DNA of 64,000 bases from Pampus argenteus (GCA_036937835.1 CM072862.1:25007001-25071000), one strand, 5' to 3'. Positions 49,831-63,898 are shown, counted from the stretch's first letter. Notes: a model not told the origin generated them from the sequence alone. A program made the numbers and translations.

Positions 49831-51685
49831 TCAATTTCTCAAAAAAAAGAAAAGCAGACGTGGGTATATTGTTTCATGGAGTTAAATCCTCACTCAGGAC
49901 CCCGTAACAAAAAAACTAAATTAAAAAAAAATGCCGACCTAATTTATCGCAGTTGCACAGATGCGGTGCACCTCCCCGTTAGGCCGGCTGCAGAGCCACA
50001 TGACATCCATGCCATGCTGTCAGCCTGCTAAAAATACAAAGCACACCAAAGCAGTAACACTGTGGCACACATTACATGAGGATTACATATGTACACTGTA
50101 TATGTGGGACAATCCTGAACTCCCACTGAAATCAAACTGCCTTTTCTTATCTGTATGCTGCTCTCATTGCCTGCTCTATATTTCAAGTACAGAAGAAATG
50201 AAAAATGAAATGTCACAGTTCCTGGTTTCACTAAAGCCATCGGTGGATCAAAAGGTGACAGTGAGGTGAGGATTTATGGCTTGCACAAACAAAAAGTGGA
50301 GCTGTTGATTCTTACACCTCGCTGCATCGCTGTGATACCGAAAACCAGAAACCAAAACCAACGTTAACTTCACGTAAATAAAAAAAAAAGAGGCTCAATC
50401 TGTGTCGGCAACCGTTGCAAACTCTAGCAGAAATATCCTTTATCCAGACGGCCTTGAATTGAGATGCAACAAATATGCTGAACTGTTTTCAAGCACAGAT
50501 CATCACCGGATTTCCCTCCAGGAACTGCATCCAAACGATGTAGAGCTGTGACTCACAGCATTCCTGACACATAAGAATGAAAATCTGCATCAGGGTTTAA
50601 GTGGTCTAATCCAAATATCTTAATTTGCTGGCTGCCCTACTTCTCCCCTGGCAGACTGACCAGGAAAGGGAAGTCTTGCCTTGGTCCTTGGAGGTAAACA
50701 CCCTGAGACGAGTATAAAAAGCTGTGAATGTTTAAGAGAGGATGTGCTCAGGCCACGAGCCTCTTTAAAAGGTCACTATAAAGCTCTTCACAGTGGTCCT
50801 GAAGCTCTACAGATAATACTTATGTGTTCCTGAATCATTTACGACGTGTGTTCATTCAGAACAAATAGCTTAAGATATGACTTTACCCCAAAAGTAAAGT
50901 AGAAATCAGCATCCTTATGTGCTTTTAGGATGGATTACACCGTAACACAGCTAGATGCACAGATCTGCAGTACGATAGGTAGAGAGTGGTGTGGTGGGAG
51001 CCGGATAAAAAAAACAAGAGTTGATGGAAAAGCACCACAGTCCCAGAAACCCGAAACTCGGCCACATGAAGGGCCGGCTGCCAGAACTGTAGACAAAGCT
51101 TCTCCAGCCCAAACTCGCTGACTTATAACCACAGCAGGAGCTCAGGGAGGAGTTCGATAAGATGTCCAGACCCTCAGTCGCATCCACAAGGGGTTTGTTT
51201 AAAGACAACGTGACGACTTCCAGCTGTCTTGAGTTAGGGAGAACTGGGAGGCCAATGAAACTGACCAAACGGACTCTCATCCAAGGATCTGATGGCCCAG
51301 TCGCTGCTCTGGGCTCCAGCTGTATAGACATTGAGCTCGGAAACAGCCACAGCAGGGCAGACGCGTGGAGGAGGTGAAAAGGAATGTGCTCGAGAACATA
51401 AACACAAGCCAGTAGGAACCTCACTAGCCAAGCATCTGCTTCCAGTTAGCCCAGAGGAGTGGGCGTTCGGCTCTGGTGCCTTTTAATGGCATCGGGTCTC
51501 GTTTGTCTCTGAGAAACGAGGAGTTTTTCTACGCCAGACTTCAATCTTTACACCTGACTTGTTGTTTAATTTACTCAACCAAATGCTGAGAAAGAAACAA
51601 GTTTCTGAAGCCAAACATCTTTGACACACCTGAGTGAAGTTTAGTTACTGCTGGTCCGTCTCCCAAAACAACAATCAAAAGAATT

Positions 51686-51880
51686 AGGGCTGAAAACTAA
51701 AGACCATTTTCATTATTGATTGATCTAATCTGCTGCTTATATTCTCGATTTACTGATTAGCCCTTTAGCTGATCAAGTGTCAAGAAGTTTCCAGAGCAAT
51801 GTCTCACACGAGTCAACATCTGTCCAAATATATTCAGTTAATTATGATATACGACTAAAAAAGATGACAAATTCTCAAAT
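51686..51880. mobile_element. CGATTAAT-type dispersed fish repeat
   Basis: TTTTCATTATTGATTGATCT, TATTCTCGATTTACTGATTA and CAAATATATTCAGTTAATTA occur in the order expected of the common teleost interspersed repeat also seen at 13120 and 20646. Diverged and non-coding. Confidence 0.5.
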
Positions 51881-52211
51881 TTAATGAGCTGAAACTAGAG
51901 ATCTTCAGTGAGCACAGACATGAAGGGAAGCTTCATGTCTGTATATCCACAGAAGAAACGGCAACAGGCTTTAGTTCAATTTGCATATTTACTGTTTATC
52001 TACTACCAGCCGCTTTAGACACTTTGTTATGCAATTTATTTGCCAAGTAAATTACACAACACGCTCTAAACTTGCACTTTAATTGCTTTAAAAAGGATTT
52101 GCAGTGTAAGTGTGCTTCCAGGAGACGGTAAACATAAAAGATAGTTAGGATGCATTAACCTTTGTCAACAGACATTTTTAATTAGATATGTGAGTATTTG
52201 TTCTCAGTTTG

Positions 52212-52214
<3 letters not shown>

Positions 52215-52250
<36 letters not shown>
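52215..52250. repeat. (GT)18 microsatellite
   Basis: Perfect dinucleotide tract in dennd4a intron 1; a second GT tract lies at 52426-52445. Confidence 0.95.
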
Positions 52251-52252
<2 letters not shown>

Positions 52253-53339
52253 GCTTTCTTAATCTTCTTCTTAAAAATAAAAAGTCAATCATATCTGTGT
52301 TTCCTTTTCTAACAAGGTAATAATAAACATGGCGTCTCCTACAAGTTCAAATCCCCTGTGAGTCAGTCAGTTTTGACCTATACCTGAGACAATCAACATT
52401 ACAAAGAAAAACACACTCTTGTACGGTGTGTGTGTGTGTGTGTGTATAACGTTATTTGCTTTTTGTTTTCAGGTGCAAAGCAATTTGTAAAATCCCAGAG
52501 CACAGCACGCAGATGCATAGTTACGCTCTTGTTCTGTCTAATTTCTCTTTCTAAGATACCAGATAAGGAAACCAGATCGACTGCTACTACAATATCCAGC
52601 TTCACAAATGTAAGAAAATGCCTTCGGGGAACAATTATCTGACACTACAGAAGCATTTAATTGTATTTTTCTTTCACTATTTCCAGAGCAAACCAGTTTC
52701 GCCTCCTAAATAACCAAAAAGATCAAACTGAAAAAAGCAAAGCTGCTTTGTTCAATAAACCCAAGAAAGGTTTATCTGCAGACGTTCAGGGTCACATTCT
52801 TCAGTTTCATCCATCAACTAACTCACTAATGTAACGGATCATAGTGCTTTTTACCACAAATGGATCAATGGACGGACCACAGAAATAACTGTCAAGGTTA
52901 GCAATTTGTGCCCTGCTGGGAATATATATTCCAAACATGAATATGCTAATAGTACTGTAGGGTGCTTCAGTAGAAAAGCATTGGTGAGCATACAAAGTGC
53001 CTTGACTCACTTGGAACAAGTTCTTGACCTAAATATCAAAAGATGCTTTGAAATTCAGCTAAAGTTTAGGCCATCTTTCTCTCTCGCTGCGAGTGGAAGA
53101 CTGTGATGTGTTTGTTATGGATAATTAAGCACAAACCATGATGGATGGTGATGCAGCAGCATGAGACACAGCAGTGAGAGACTTAGCCTGCCAGCAAGTG
53201 ATCCTATCAGCATCACTCTGATTACGTCGAGAAAAACAAACGAGACAGAAACAAAAAAAAAAAAAGGCTGTGAATAAGGTGGCTGCAGTGTGAAGGGTAA
53301 TATTCACCACCAACACTTGAACATAGACATAAAGATAAA

Positions 53340-54200
53340 CATAGAGAGGTGTGATGTCACCCTTTGGAGCCAGTTTGAAGCCCCGCGTTGAAGCTTATGG
53401 TCAGCGACATCTTTTCTTTTTGGAGCCATGACTTCCCAAATAAGGAGTACGAGGGTGTTGCTTTTCTCGATCTGGAAACACTCAAACCCGAATCAAACCC
53501 TAGCATACGGTGAACGTTAGCTACTTTAACTAAACTGCGCTAACACGGCAGGTATCATAATTAAGTAACAATAAACTTACAGAAATGTTTCAACAATAGT
53601 AGAGCAGCAAAGACGGTATTATGGTAAGCCGAAAATACACCTTTACGAGTTTACGAGGAGCACTTAAAGGCAGCATGCAATCCCCTCTTTGACCACAATG
53701 TGCAGAGTGGCGCTGTCTGTATTTCCACTCTTTGACTCTGCAGAAAAAGAAGACTTCAGAAGCAGCAATTTAAAGTTTATGACTACTGCTGAAAAAATGT
53801 TTGCCTTCTTGTACTTCCTCCTCAGCGGTCAAATTCATAACATACTTTCTGTGTATTTTGCGGGTCGGGTGGTTGATTGACACATATTTTTACTCGTTGG
53901 GCAGTGCGGATTGGTTTTTATAACATGGTGGGTGGGTGCTACAATGACTTCTAACACCAGCAGCTCAGCTTTTATAAAAAAACAACAAAAACCATCATGA
54001 AGGTCTGAAAACACAACATACCATCCAAGCCTACAGACAATTATTCTAGTAACTGATTAATCATTTAGGTCAAAAATGGCCAATATTTGATGGTTTTAAT
54101 TTGGAAGTTGAGGTTTTTGAATGGGAGTCGGTTGGAGCATCTAGTGGCCGTTGGTGGTATTACACTTTAAGGTACTTGCGCATCAGCTTCAGCCTCAAGC
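53340..54200. other. repeat-like block of unknown family
   Basis: The left part (GATGTCACCCTTTGGAGCCA) and the right part (CATCTAGTGGCCGTTGGTGG) resemble phrases I associate with dispersed fish repeats, but I cannot define ends or a family. No coding is supported. Confidence 0.25.
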
Positions 54201-57200
54201 CATCGCCGTTTATGTGGAACAAATAAGCTTCTTTTTAAACATGTGCTAACATTACATGCTTTTTTCTACACTCAATGTTAGGGCCGAACCATTTTGAAAA
54301 AATAGATAATTGCATGCATAACTTTGATTTACAGTCTCTCTAGCAAATGTGAGCCCATATTTAAGCATGAAAAGTAATTGGAAGAAACAGTTACAGGGTG
54401 GAAAAATGCTTCCGAGTCATATTTCAGTAAACAGATACACAGGTTAATAGCAAGATCATAATTCCTGGACTTCAAGATGTTACCGTCCTGGAGTGTTAAC
54501 ACGGAGCCCTGTGGGCATTAATACCATGTCTCCATGAAAGCCGATCTCAACAACCCGCCTTTCCCTCCAGTCTGATCTTTTAATTCCTTCGTTGGCAGAA
54601 AACCATTCTTGACTCAGACAAAGTGATTTGTAAAAAAAAAATTAAAAAAAATAATAATTTTCCTGTATGACCTCATTTTTTATTTGCAGCTTGTTAACTT
54701 TGGAGTCTGGCGGTTTTGATTTAGTGATGTCTTTCTGTTTGAATGATGGGAAGAAAGGGAAGACGACGAGGACTACTTCTTTACCCTTGTGAACCTGGTG
54801 GACCACACAGAGGCAGCAGGACACCTTTTGCTATATCTGCCAAATTCATTGCTTTAGTATTTTCCTCTGAAACAATGACAGCTATAGTTGCAACTTCCTG
54901 TCTATCCTTCCAGTCTAAGTCCCTGTCCATCTGTCTAAAAGGTCACTACTCCAATAGCCCTGACTGAAACAAACCTTATTTTCTCACTTCATACATATTG
55001 CATACTGCTGCATTATTTCCACAGAGAAACACTGTGTGTGTTCTGACAGATAACTTTGCAAGGAGCAATGAATCTCACTTCAGATGATACGATCAGTTCG
55101 CACCAAATTCATCTTTTCCAACACCAGATGCCACCCACCAACATCCTGCCTTTCTCTCTGCGGACAATACTGAGCCTACATCTAATTAGTGTTTGCGGAT
55201 CGTCTTCCCTGGGAACATGTAATCCTGTCCTATAGCAGCTTTTCTTTTCTTGTACAGCATCTTCTTCTTTTAGCCAATGTTTTGTATTAAAAAAAAACAG
55301 AGACTACACTAACGTTCTGCTTTTATTGAGGGATTCTTCACATCACTGAAACATCAATTCTTCCTTGTCATTGTAAATTCTTACTTTGCGCTCCTTTTCC
55401 TGCTTTTTTTAAATCTTGCTACTAGAATATTAGGTATATAGTATAATCTGCAGTGAAGGAGAGCTAGGTATCAAGCCTTGTCCCTATTTAGGCTTTTAAG
55501 GATAAAACATGTAATACAACTAAATAAAGGCAAAAACTATAAACGACAATTAAGAACAACAAAAGGAGAAAAAAAAGTTGCTGGGTCCAAATATGTGACT
55601 CTGGTGGGCTTTAACATTTCAGTATGAATATTTCTATGTGAACAAATATCAACCAAAGATGAAAAACAAAAATACAACGTAAAAGCATCTGCTGATGATG
55701 TACTGGCCTATTTTGTTGTATATTGACTAGAAGTAAACAACGTTACATCTTGTTTAACAACAGAAAATGTTTTTCTGATGTAAAACGTTATTCGTCCCTT
55801 CAGATGTTTTTTTTCCAACAATCACACAGAAATCAGAGAAACACAGACGGCAATTTAAAAAACTCACAAGAGCGATAAATAGAGCAGTATGCTAAAGAGC
55901 GCGGCTGTCACTGCTTTTCAGCACTTACATCCTCTCGCTCTGTTGCTTTTCTGCGCCGTGTCACCGTCTCTGCTACTCCTCGCGGCTGATGAAACACCAG
56001 CGATCGTGTTTAAAAAAGGTTAAGAATCGTTAATAATCTGCTTTGGCTCACGTCAGACACGGAAAAAGCAGCAGTGTCGAACTATTGCTGCACGTCCTCG
56101 GAGGAGTAGAGGTTCGTTCTCTTGAAATTGGGTGATAACATTCCTTATCATTATCTTGACTCGAGTGTAACCTAATCGTCATGACAGCTGGAATAAGCTA
56201 TAAGCTACTGTAGCCTGCAGCCTCCACATCAAAACACACCAACCTGTGTTGTTGCTCTATTACAGTCCTGCAAAGAAATGTACCTTTTATTTTTTATATT
56301 ATAGTGAATACCAGACTAGCTTCATTAAGCTGAGAGTGCCACCATCTCCAGAGACATACATCGTCCAAAAACATGAAATACCTGGAAAGGAAACCAATCA
56401 AACCTTCGACAGTGTTGACTTAACTCTGTTTCATCCTTCAAGCGTGAGAAGAGCGATCATCCCCTGACAGATCCATGAAGTGTTCACTGCATTACACAAA
56501 GATGATTGGAGTAGCATGCACCCTACGCCTCAGGTGTTAAGACCATCAACCGTCACTGGTTTCACTTTTTTTTGTGGACAGCAAGCATTAACCCTGAGGC
56601 CGGTTTCGGGATAAGAGGAACCAGGGTCACCGAGTGTACCTGAAGTCTTCAATCAGATAAGCAGCCTCAGTCGACCCGTCTGTTCTTTGATCCTTTACTC
56701 CCTGCTGTAAATCCTCTTCTTGAACCTGCACAAGACTACGCGGCCCGACCGAGGCGTCCAATCCTGGCTCACGCGAGCGAGACGACAGCGTCTTTTGACT
56801 CTCTGGCATTCCAACACAGCCTCCGAACAAGAACAGACAAGGCGTATAAGACAGAGCACAAACATCCCCATCATCGTCCATCATGTGCACAACAACCACA
56901 TCTCAGGTCTCTGGCTATGAGAAGCTCTATGATATGCAAACACTTGGATGAAAAACAAACAACAACAAAAAAAAAGGCAGAGCAGGAAGATGTGTGGGGT
57001 TACGGTGTAGGTTACCTTTCTGGTATGTGGAGCTGAGGTTTTCAAATGACAGGCTTGAGAGTATTTCTGTCACATGTATGATTTGACCAGACTTGCCTGT
57101 CCTGTGCGACACCACTAAATGATATGAGGGGAATTTTGTTTTTTGGAAGTAAACCTCCTGGTTGCAGCCATGGCTTTGACTGCTGGTATGTTCACACCCA

Positions 57201-57571
57201 CTAGGAATGGGTACCGGTTCCTGATTGGTCAGATGCGGAACACTAATGAGCTCTGTGTCACTCTCTGTATTATAATGTCATTAATATAATGAACTACCTG
57301 TGTACATTTCATCACCTACGTGTAAGCTAAACGGCCAATAAATATCACACGATAAAATCACACAGTTGTTTTCGTGCTCTTCCACTAAATTCAATTCGCT
57401 AAAAATGAATAAATAAATTGTTGTCCAAAAACTATTGAAAACAAGTCAGAGAGCCACAAGCATGTTGGTTTGATTAGAAACCGCTTCAAAGACTAATAAC
57501 AGCAATCATTTCGATCTCTGGAGAGTTGTTCCGTGTTTTTTTTTTTTCCCCTATCCTCATTCTGTGAGCCT

Positions 57572-57681
57572 GCCTCTGATTGGCTGACCGTGATATTGCT
57601 GCTCTAACCAATCCAAACTCCTCATGCCTAAACGTAATCAACCCAACCAATGAAGGCAACGAGTACCAGCCAATCAGAGGC
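57572..57681. mobile_element. MITE-like palindromic element, copy 2
   Basis: A perfect 14-base inverted repeat, GCCTCTGATTGGCT (57572-57585) and AGCCAATCAGAGGC (57668-57681), encloses ACCCAACCAATGA and GAGTACCAGC. The same internal words occur in the same order at 7630-7710 (ACCCAACCAATGA, GAGTACTAGC). The outer CCTAGGATGG arms of copy 1 are not present here, so this copy is truncated or a different subfamily. Confidence 0.6.
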
Positions 57682-58174
57682 AGAGTAACAACCTCATCGC
57701 CTCATGCTGCATTTACACGGAACTACTCTCACGGGACTGAAAACATGATCGTTATTAAACTTTGGAGCCGTTTCTAAACAAACTAACGTGGCCGTAGTGT
57801 TTGTGATGAAGCAACATGTGACCCAGATGTGTTTTTGATATATATATATTATATATATATATATATCTTTTTTTTTTTTTTTTTAACCGAGATCTACAAC
57901 GCAGAGGAATAAGATGTATCAGACTTCAGGTTTTATATAATTTCTGCAAGTCAGCATTATAATACAGTCACCATCTTGTCCCCCAGTGATAAACTCTCTG
58001 CCCTGAACTACACAACAAACAAACACAGCTTTAAAATAAACAAATAAATAAAAACAACCCATGAAAACCACTGACAGCCTTACAGTCACACAACAAACAA
58101 ACACTGTGGCATTGTTGAAAAATCAAGTGTTTTAGTTATTTACAGGCCTAAACGACCACATGTCAGTAGCTGTA

Positions 58175-58220
58175 TGTACATATGTACATATGTATATACA
58201 TATATACATATGTACATGTA
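58175..58220. repeat. palindromic TACATA/TATGTA tract
   Basis: Alternating TATGTACATATG words form nested perfect palindromes capable of cruciform or hairpin formation. Confidence 0.75.
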
Positions 58221-58535
58221 TGATCTATATTGACCTATAGATGACCTGAGAGGGTTTAACATGTGACTACTGTTACATGTTGTTTATTACAAACAACCTG
58301 TGGCACATATTAAGCTTACAGGGACGAGCACAACAAACAAACAAACAAACAAAAAAACAACCGAGGTCATAAATGACATTAGCTGCAGTTTGTTTACCAC
58401 AAAACAACCGTAAACAAACACGGTGACAGAGCTAACAGGCTTTCTGGTGTGTTCCAGCCGGCAGCTGCCCGGTAAATCCCCCGTCCCTCCCCTCCAGCAG
58501 CTCGGTCAGTGACGGTAACGGTTCATCGTACTTAC

Positions 58536-58783
58536 CTCCCGGTTGAACGTTAAATTCGTCCCCACACACAACTTCGACTACCGGCGTCGTTGCATTACAG
58601 CTGTAGATGAGCTGAGGTGACCTGTCTGTCTGTGTCGGTTGGTTCTTTTTGTTTTTATTTGTTGTTGTTTTTTTTATCGTCTGTTGTTTTGTTGTTTTTT
58701 TTAACCGTTATCTGTCCAAACAGGCGAGTCGTCTTCTGTCAGTCACCGAGCAGAGCCGGCTGTCCGCTGCGCCGCCATCTTGG
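58536..58783 (-). promoter_or_regulatory. dennd4a: inferred dennd4a first exon and core promoter with YY1 motif
   Basis: CpG-richer than its surroundings. On the minus strand it ends in a near-ideal donor (CCGGGAG then GTAAGTA, exon end 58536). CCAAGATGGCGGC on the minus strand (58771-58783) matches the YY1 element, which usually lies just downstream of a transcription start. Together they suggest a noncoding exon starting near 58785. A six-codon upstream ORF (ATG at 58595, stop TAG at 58578-58580) would be in it. Transcript evidence is lacking. Confidence 0.5.
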
Positions 58784-58802
58784 TTGTGATGGGAATCCGC
58801 CG

Positions 58803-58965
58803 ACACACACACACACACACTCACACACACACACACAGACACACACACACACACACACACAGACACACACACACACACACACACACTCTCTCTCTCACAC
58901 ACACACTCACACACACACACAGACACACACACAGTCTCTCTCACACACACACACACACACATCTC
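58803..58965. repeat. compound (CA)n/(CT)n microsatellite next to the dennd4a promoter
   Basis: About 160 bases of CA with ACAGAC interruptions and three TCTCTC islands. It abuts the YY1 motif and so would lie immediately upstream of the inferred dennd4a start. The ORFs that span it on both strands are low-complexity artefacts. Confidence 0.95.
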
Positions 58966-61900
58966 TCTGGGTGGCAGCCTCTTCCAGCATGGATCTCTAT
59001 ATAAATCCACCTGATGCTGACAATCCTAAAAAAATAATAATAATGAAATATTTAAATTTATTTAAGTCAGCAATGTAAAAAAATAAAAAAAATAAATAAA
59101 GTTCTGCATGAAAAAAGATACTATCCATATATGTATTAATACATGATTGGATCAATAATGTCAATAATAATTAATCAATACTTTTCTAATGTGTCAATTA
59201 TGTGCATTAATGACTTTTTTAAGAAAAAAAAATGCATCTAAATAAAATGAAATAAAATAAAATAAAATAAAAAATTGCAATTTCCTTGACAGTTGAGTCA
59301 CTGGGTGATGTAAGCATAAAGTGATGCTGCAAAATCATTTTAACACATTTGCAGCTACACATTGTGACCCAGATCTGTAAGAACAGAGACACCTCATATT
59401 AATAATGATTGTGTGAATTGCATTTGATCTCCTATTATGAGGCCTTTGTTACAATATCTTGACATGCTGCCAGACCTGGTTTGCATCAACAGCATTAAAA
59501 GAGCAGAGAGAGACTGGAAATGCTCAGCTGACATGAGGTTCAAGTCAAGATTTATTCATCTTTACAACATTTGTGCAGCAGCCTGTGAATTTATGTTAAT
59601 CTATTTGTAAATAATGATCTTTTTAATCACTTAAATGATTTAACTAAACTGAATGAGTCACAAATTCTGCATTACCATATGACATAAAAAAATAAAAATA
59701 AATAAAAACATTTTGAAGAAATTAAAAAAACGTGGCCGTTTATTTTTCCCAAGACGCTCAACTATTTTCACAAAGGAGGATAAAAACAAACACATTTGAA
59801 ATATGAAGAGAGGACATGAAATCCTCTTCGGGCTGAGAATCAATCTAATAAAATCCTGAAAACATTTTGATGTTTTTACGTCTCTCAACAAACGGGAAGA
59901 AGAATGGAACAAAGAGCATAAATCACAAGCAACACAAAGTGTAATAATCCTGGTGATGTAATGATAATATTATTGGAAAAAGTGCCAGTTATGAGTGTTT
60001 GTATGTTCAGAGGGAAAAGAAGATGTTGTTAAAGACGATGCAGCAAAGGGAGCATGAAAATATGAAATATGAGAGCTTGAAAAACTAGGATTGAAGGGGA
60101 TGAAAACTCTGCAAGAAGCTGGAAAAACACCACTCTCCTGATATATTATCAGCTCATAAAAAGCTAACAGTATTTACACAGTGAACATTTAAAGTCCTGT
60201 GTAATGTAAGGACAATATTCGCTCTGCTTTTAGCTCCGTTTTTGGTCTCCACCATCTTCTTAGCTCCTATAAGCTGCTCGTTGCTCCACTTTCTTCACCA
60301 GTTGTTTGTCCGCCTGCTGTTTGGTGCTAAGAACAGAGCATATAGAGGGTGATATGTCTCTGTGAGATGTTATTCATTCATATAAATATAAAAAATGCTA
60401 ACATTTTTAGCTTTAAATGTAGGTGACCCAGATATATCAAGGGCTTATTGATCCATAACTTCTAGTAGATGCAACACTTTGATATGTAGACATTAAAGCT
60501 GTGTGTGCTCACTTTCTGCAGGCAGTCGTCCTTTTTTTCTTTTGCACACTGTGCAGGTGGATTGGAGCGTTTTGAAGAACACATGCTGTGATTGGCTCCA
60601 GCTCACTGTATGTGTTTAAATGAATAAGTGGGAATAGGACACGGTGAATAAATGAACAATGCAAGCTGCTTCCATCCATGCTCTGGACTGAATTATCCCA
60701 TTGATTGTAACCGACACCCCACTTTTACAGGTTGTTTGCCAGCAGCACATTTTTCAGGATGAACAAATCCAGTTTCAACTTTACTTTGTGTTGAAGGGCA
60801 GAATATATAATAGAAAGAGCTCAGCTGTGAGTAGGTGTGTGAGGTTTGTTCTCAGGCAGCGCGGGTGGAGAGCTGCCAGCGTATTCCCACACAGTCATGC
60901 ACATCCGTCATAAATCCTTTAAAAGGTGCATTTTGTCTGTTGTTATCATAAGTTATAGATGCACGAACACAGCTCTTATGAATTTTTGAAAATGTACATA
61001 CTTCCTCTGTGTTATAGGTGCATAAATTAAAGGTAAAGCGCCTCACATGTTCTTTAATTTCTAAGACTGAAGACAGGTTCCTTTAATAAACCTTAAATTA
61101 GGATATTTATGCCTTATTCTGTATTATAAGAGGAACATTATGTGTTTCATATCATTCGTTTAAGTATCAAATTCAGTTGTTTTATCACCTCAAAGTTATT
61201 TTACACCTTTTTAACCTCATTCAAGGATTTTTTTTTCACTAATATGAGATATGAGATTATTTTTTAATGTTGGTTTATAATGTTAAACATGTTGTGATGC
61301 TGCAGCTTTAAATTTAACCGTCCTCAACAAATAACAGTACAAAAACAACAACAACAAACAAAACTAAACATATGGCCAGAGCTAATCACATGTTTAACTG
61401 TGTCAGCGTTTAAGAAGATAAAAGCTTCGGTGTGAGTTCAGTCATGTCTCACTGCTGCCACCTACTGGACACAGCTAACAAACACACCTCCTCTACTGAA
61501 GCACACGTGGAAAAGCTTTGTGTGAAATAACATTTAAATATATTTTCAATACTGACATTTTTAGTTACTTTTAAAGGGGAGAAGTTGTTCTTTAAGTAAA
61601 TGTAGTTAAAGAACAGGTTTGTGTTCCTGCTTCCTTTTCTGCACCTTTTTCTTTTTTTCTGAGCAGATGGCAACTTTTTAATTCACTAAGACATTAAGAC
61701 AACAGATGAAACCACATTATGGCTAATTCCTACTTACTTTGCATTGCTGAATAGTCTTTTTTCATAAGGCTGAAACATGCCACCTGGGGACAGTAATCAT
61801 CATCTTTACCTCACTATCGCTTACTTCAACATGCTGGTGACTTACTGGCCTGCAGATAACAGATGGGAGATAAACACCTGCCGCCAGAATACAGCGTAGG

Positions 61901-63867
61901 TGATGGTTTTAGTGGTGATTAACAGCGTGTAGCCTCTGCCCAGGTGTCCGTGCTCACATTGGGGGACAATGTGCTATGCAAGTGGGTGGTTTTTTACACC
62001 TAAATACTACTTGCTGCTGTACACACTTTTCTGTGCAATATATGATCTTTAAGATGTCGTAAAATTGTCTTAGTACATATATGTTTTTTAGTGATAGTGA
62101 TAGCTTTAAATAGTGAAAAATGGTCACGTCAATTAGTTTAATAGATGATTGATTATTGCTGATCGAGCCATAAAAAACGTAGAGAAGCTACGACTGTTTG
62201 AGATGAAATACGAACTCTTAGCTGGCGCCTGGTTTCATCAACATATAACGAGCTCAACACACTCTGTTCAGCAAACATTAGCTCCAGCAGCAGCAGAGAT
62301 GAGTCAAGAGTGGAAACAGTCAGTCGTAATAAACAGTTTCCTGATGCCCTTTAACATCTCTGCTTTATTGCATTATTTTCTCACTAAACATTCGTTTATC
62401 AATCATTCCTAGATTGATAATTAGATTTTTGGATTTCAGATAGTCTGACAGTAGCTAATGCACCAACAATCAACTGATCTGCTCACACGTTTTGTGTCTT
62501 ATGTCTCTTTTGTTCTTACATAAACATTAAGTCACACGTTCATTCACCATGTAGTAAGCATGTTTAAAAAAGGCTCCGAGGACTAATAACAGCGATCATG
62601 TTTTCAGTCTCCAGAGAGCGTTTCCTTGTAAGGCAGACGTCACTAATTTACAGCACTTTCCCTGCTTGTTGTTGTGCTGTATTTATGTCTTCCTCTTGGA
62701 CTTTTGCAGCCATAAAGATTTAGAAAGTTTGCCAGGAAATAACGTCGTGATCGGTAAAATCCTGGATTATATTAAATTAAGTATCTGCACACGGAAACTT
62801 TAATATGGTTGAAGGATGAAGGCGATACATTTCTATTTTTCAACTGTATTGTCACTCTTCTTTTAACTCTGGTTCTTTAAATTAAGGCCGCATCGAACTG
62901 ATTAAACTGTACTAATTGCTCTGTATGCTAATGTGTTTGCTTCTTCTGTAAGACAAGCTGTGTGCACAGACGCAGAATTACTGGAATTTCTCTTCTCTGC
63001 TATTGATTTTCGTCGGGGGTTTGCAAATGTTTACATGACTAGCAAGAGACACACAAGCTTTTTCAAATGATCCCCTCTCTCGCGGTCTCCTCCGTGCATT
63101 AGAGGTCAGGAGACATGCAGGATGTGAGCCGGCCAATAAGCTGCAGAGAGACAGAAAGCCTGTCAGGGGTTCTCCGCTGGTCGGTCCATCAGTGTCTGAC
63201 AACCTGCATGGATGGGAAACTGTCTGAGCTTCTCTTTCATGCTTTTGAGCAGAGGTCATGTGAACACTGGTGCGACTGAAATGACTTTTCTTTCATGTAT
63301 GTGTGTAGCAGGATATGATGTCATGCTACTGTAGTAAGAGCTCCCAAAAGTGCTAAATTAAATCTACAGTTAATCAATACTCATCCTGCGGCTTACAACA
63401 CAACTCAGCAAACCGCGCAGCCGCTCTTTTTGGTTTGTATCTTCTAACGGCAGCTGGCTGAAGTGTAATTATCAAAGATCGGGTCAGACCACCAGTCCTC
63501 CATAAAGGCTTCATTACACCGAGTATCTGTATCGGCCAAGTCGTACAAAATCTGTGTTAAAAATATATATATATATATATTTATTGAATAATGGTTCATA
63601 ATGCATTATAATTTAATATAAACAGATACTGAAACATACCCTACATACGCTTTTAAAGTTTGACTCATTGCATTCAAACATGAGGTTGAAGCATGAGCTG
63701 CGGGCGTCCAGCTACAGGATGTAGCTGACTTTGACCTTTGACCTCTGACCTCTTCCTGGAGGCTGAGAGGAAGAAGAATTTCCTTTTTAGGATCAATAGA
63801 GTGTCACATGATAAACAAACACTAAGGTCAGAATGAAAGGATTTACATCAAGGTGTAGTTGTAGACT

Positions 63868-63898
<31 letters not shown>

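Larger units (their letters stand above)
46907..58535 (-). other. dennd4a: dennd4a intron 1 (about 11.6 kb)
   Basis: Runs from the inferred first-exon donor (GGGAG then GTAAGT, 58536/58535) to the acceptor CCGTGCAG before the start exon. It contains a possible retroposon tail at about 49793-49830, a CGATTAAT-type repeat at about 51686-51880, GT tracts at 52215-52250 and 52426-52445, a repeat-like block at about 53340-54200, a MITE-like copy at 57572-57681 and a palindromic TACATA tract near 58175-58220. Open frames of 157 residues (50951-51424, minus) and 115 residues (49684-50031, plus) match no family I recognise. I see no nested gene. Confidence 0.55.

Noticed and set aside
50951..51424. 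157-residue minus-strand open frame in dennd4a intron 1
   Set aside because: No recognisable domain and no supporting splice or codon signal. It may be transposon-derived but I cannot show it.
58617..59078. 153- and 100-residue frames over the CA tract
   Set aside because: Their sequence is alternating His/Thr or Val/Cys from the microsatellite.
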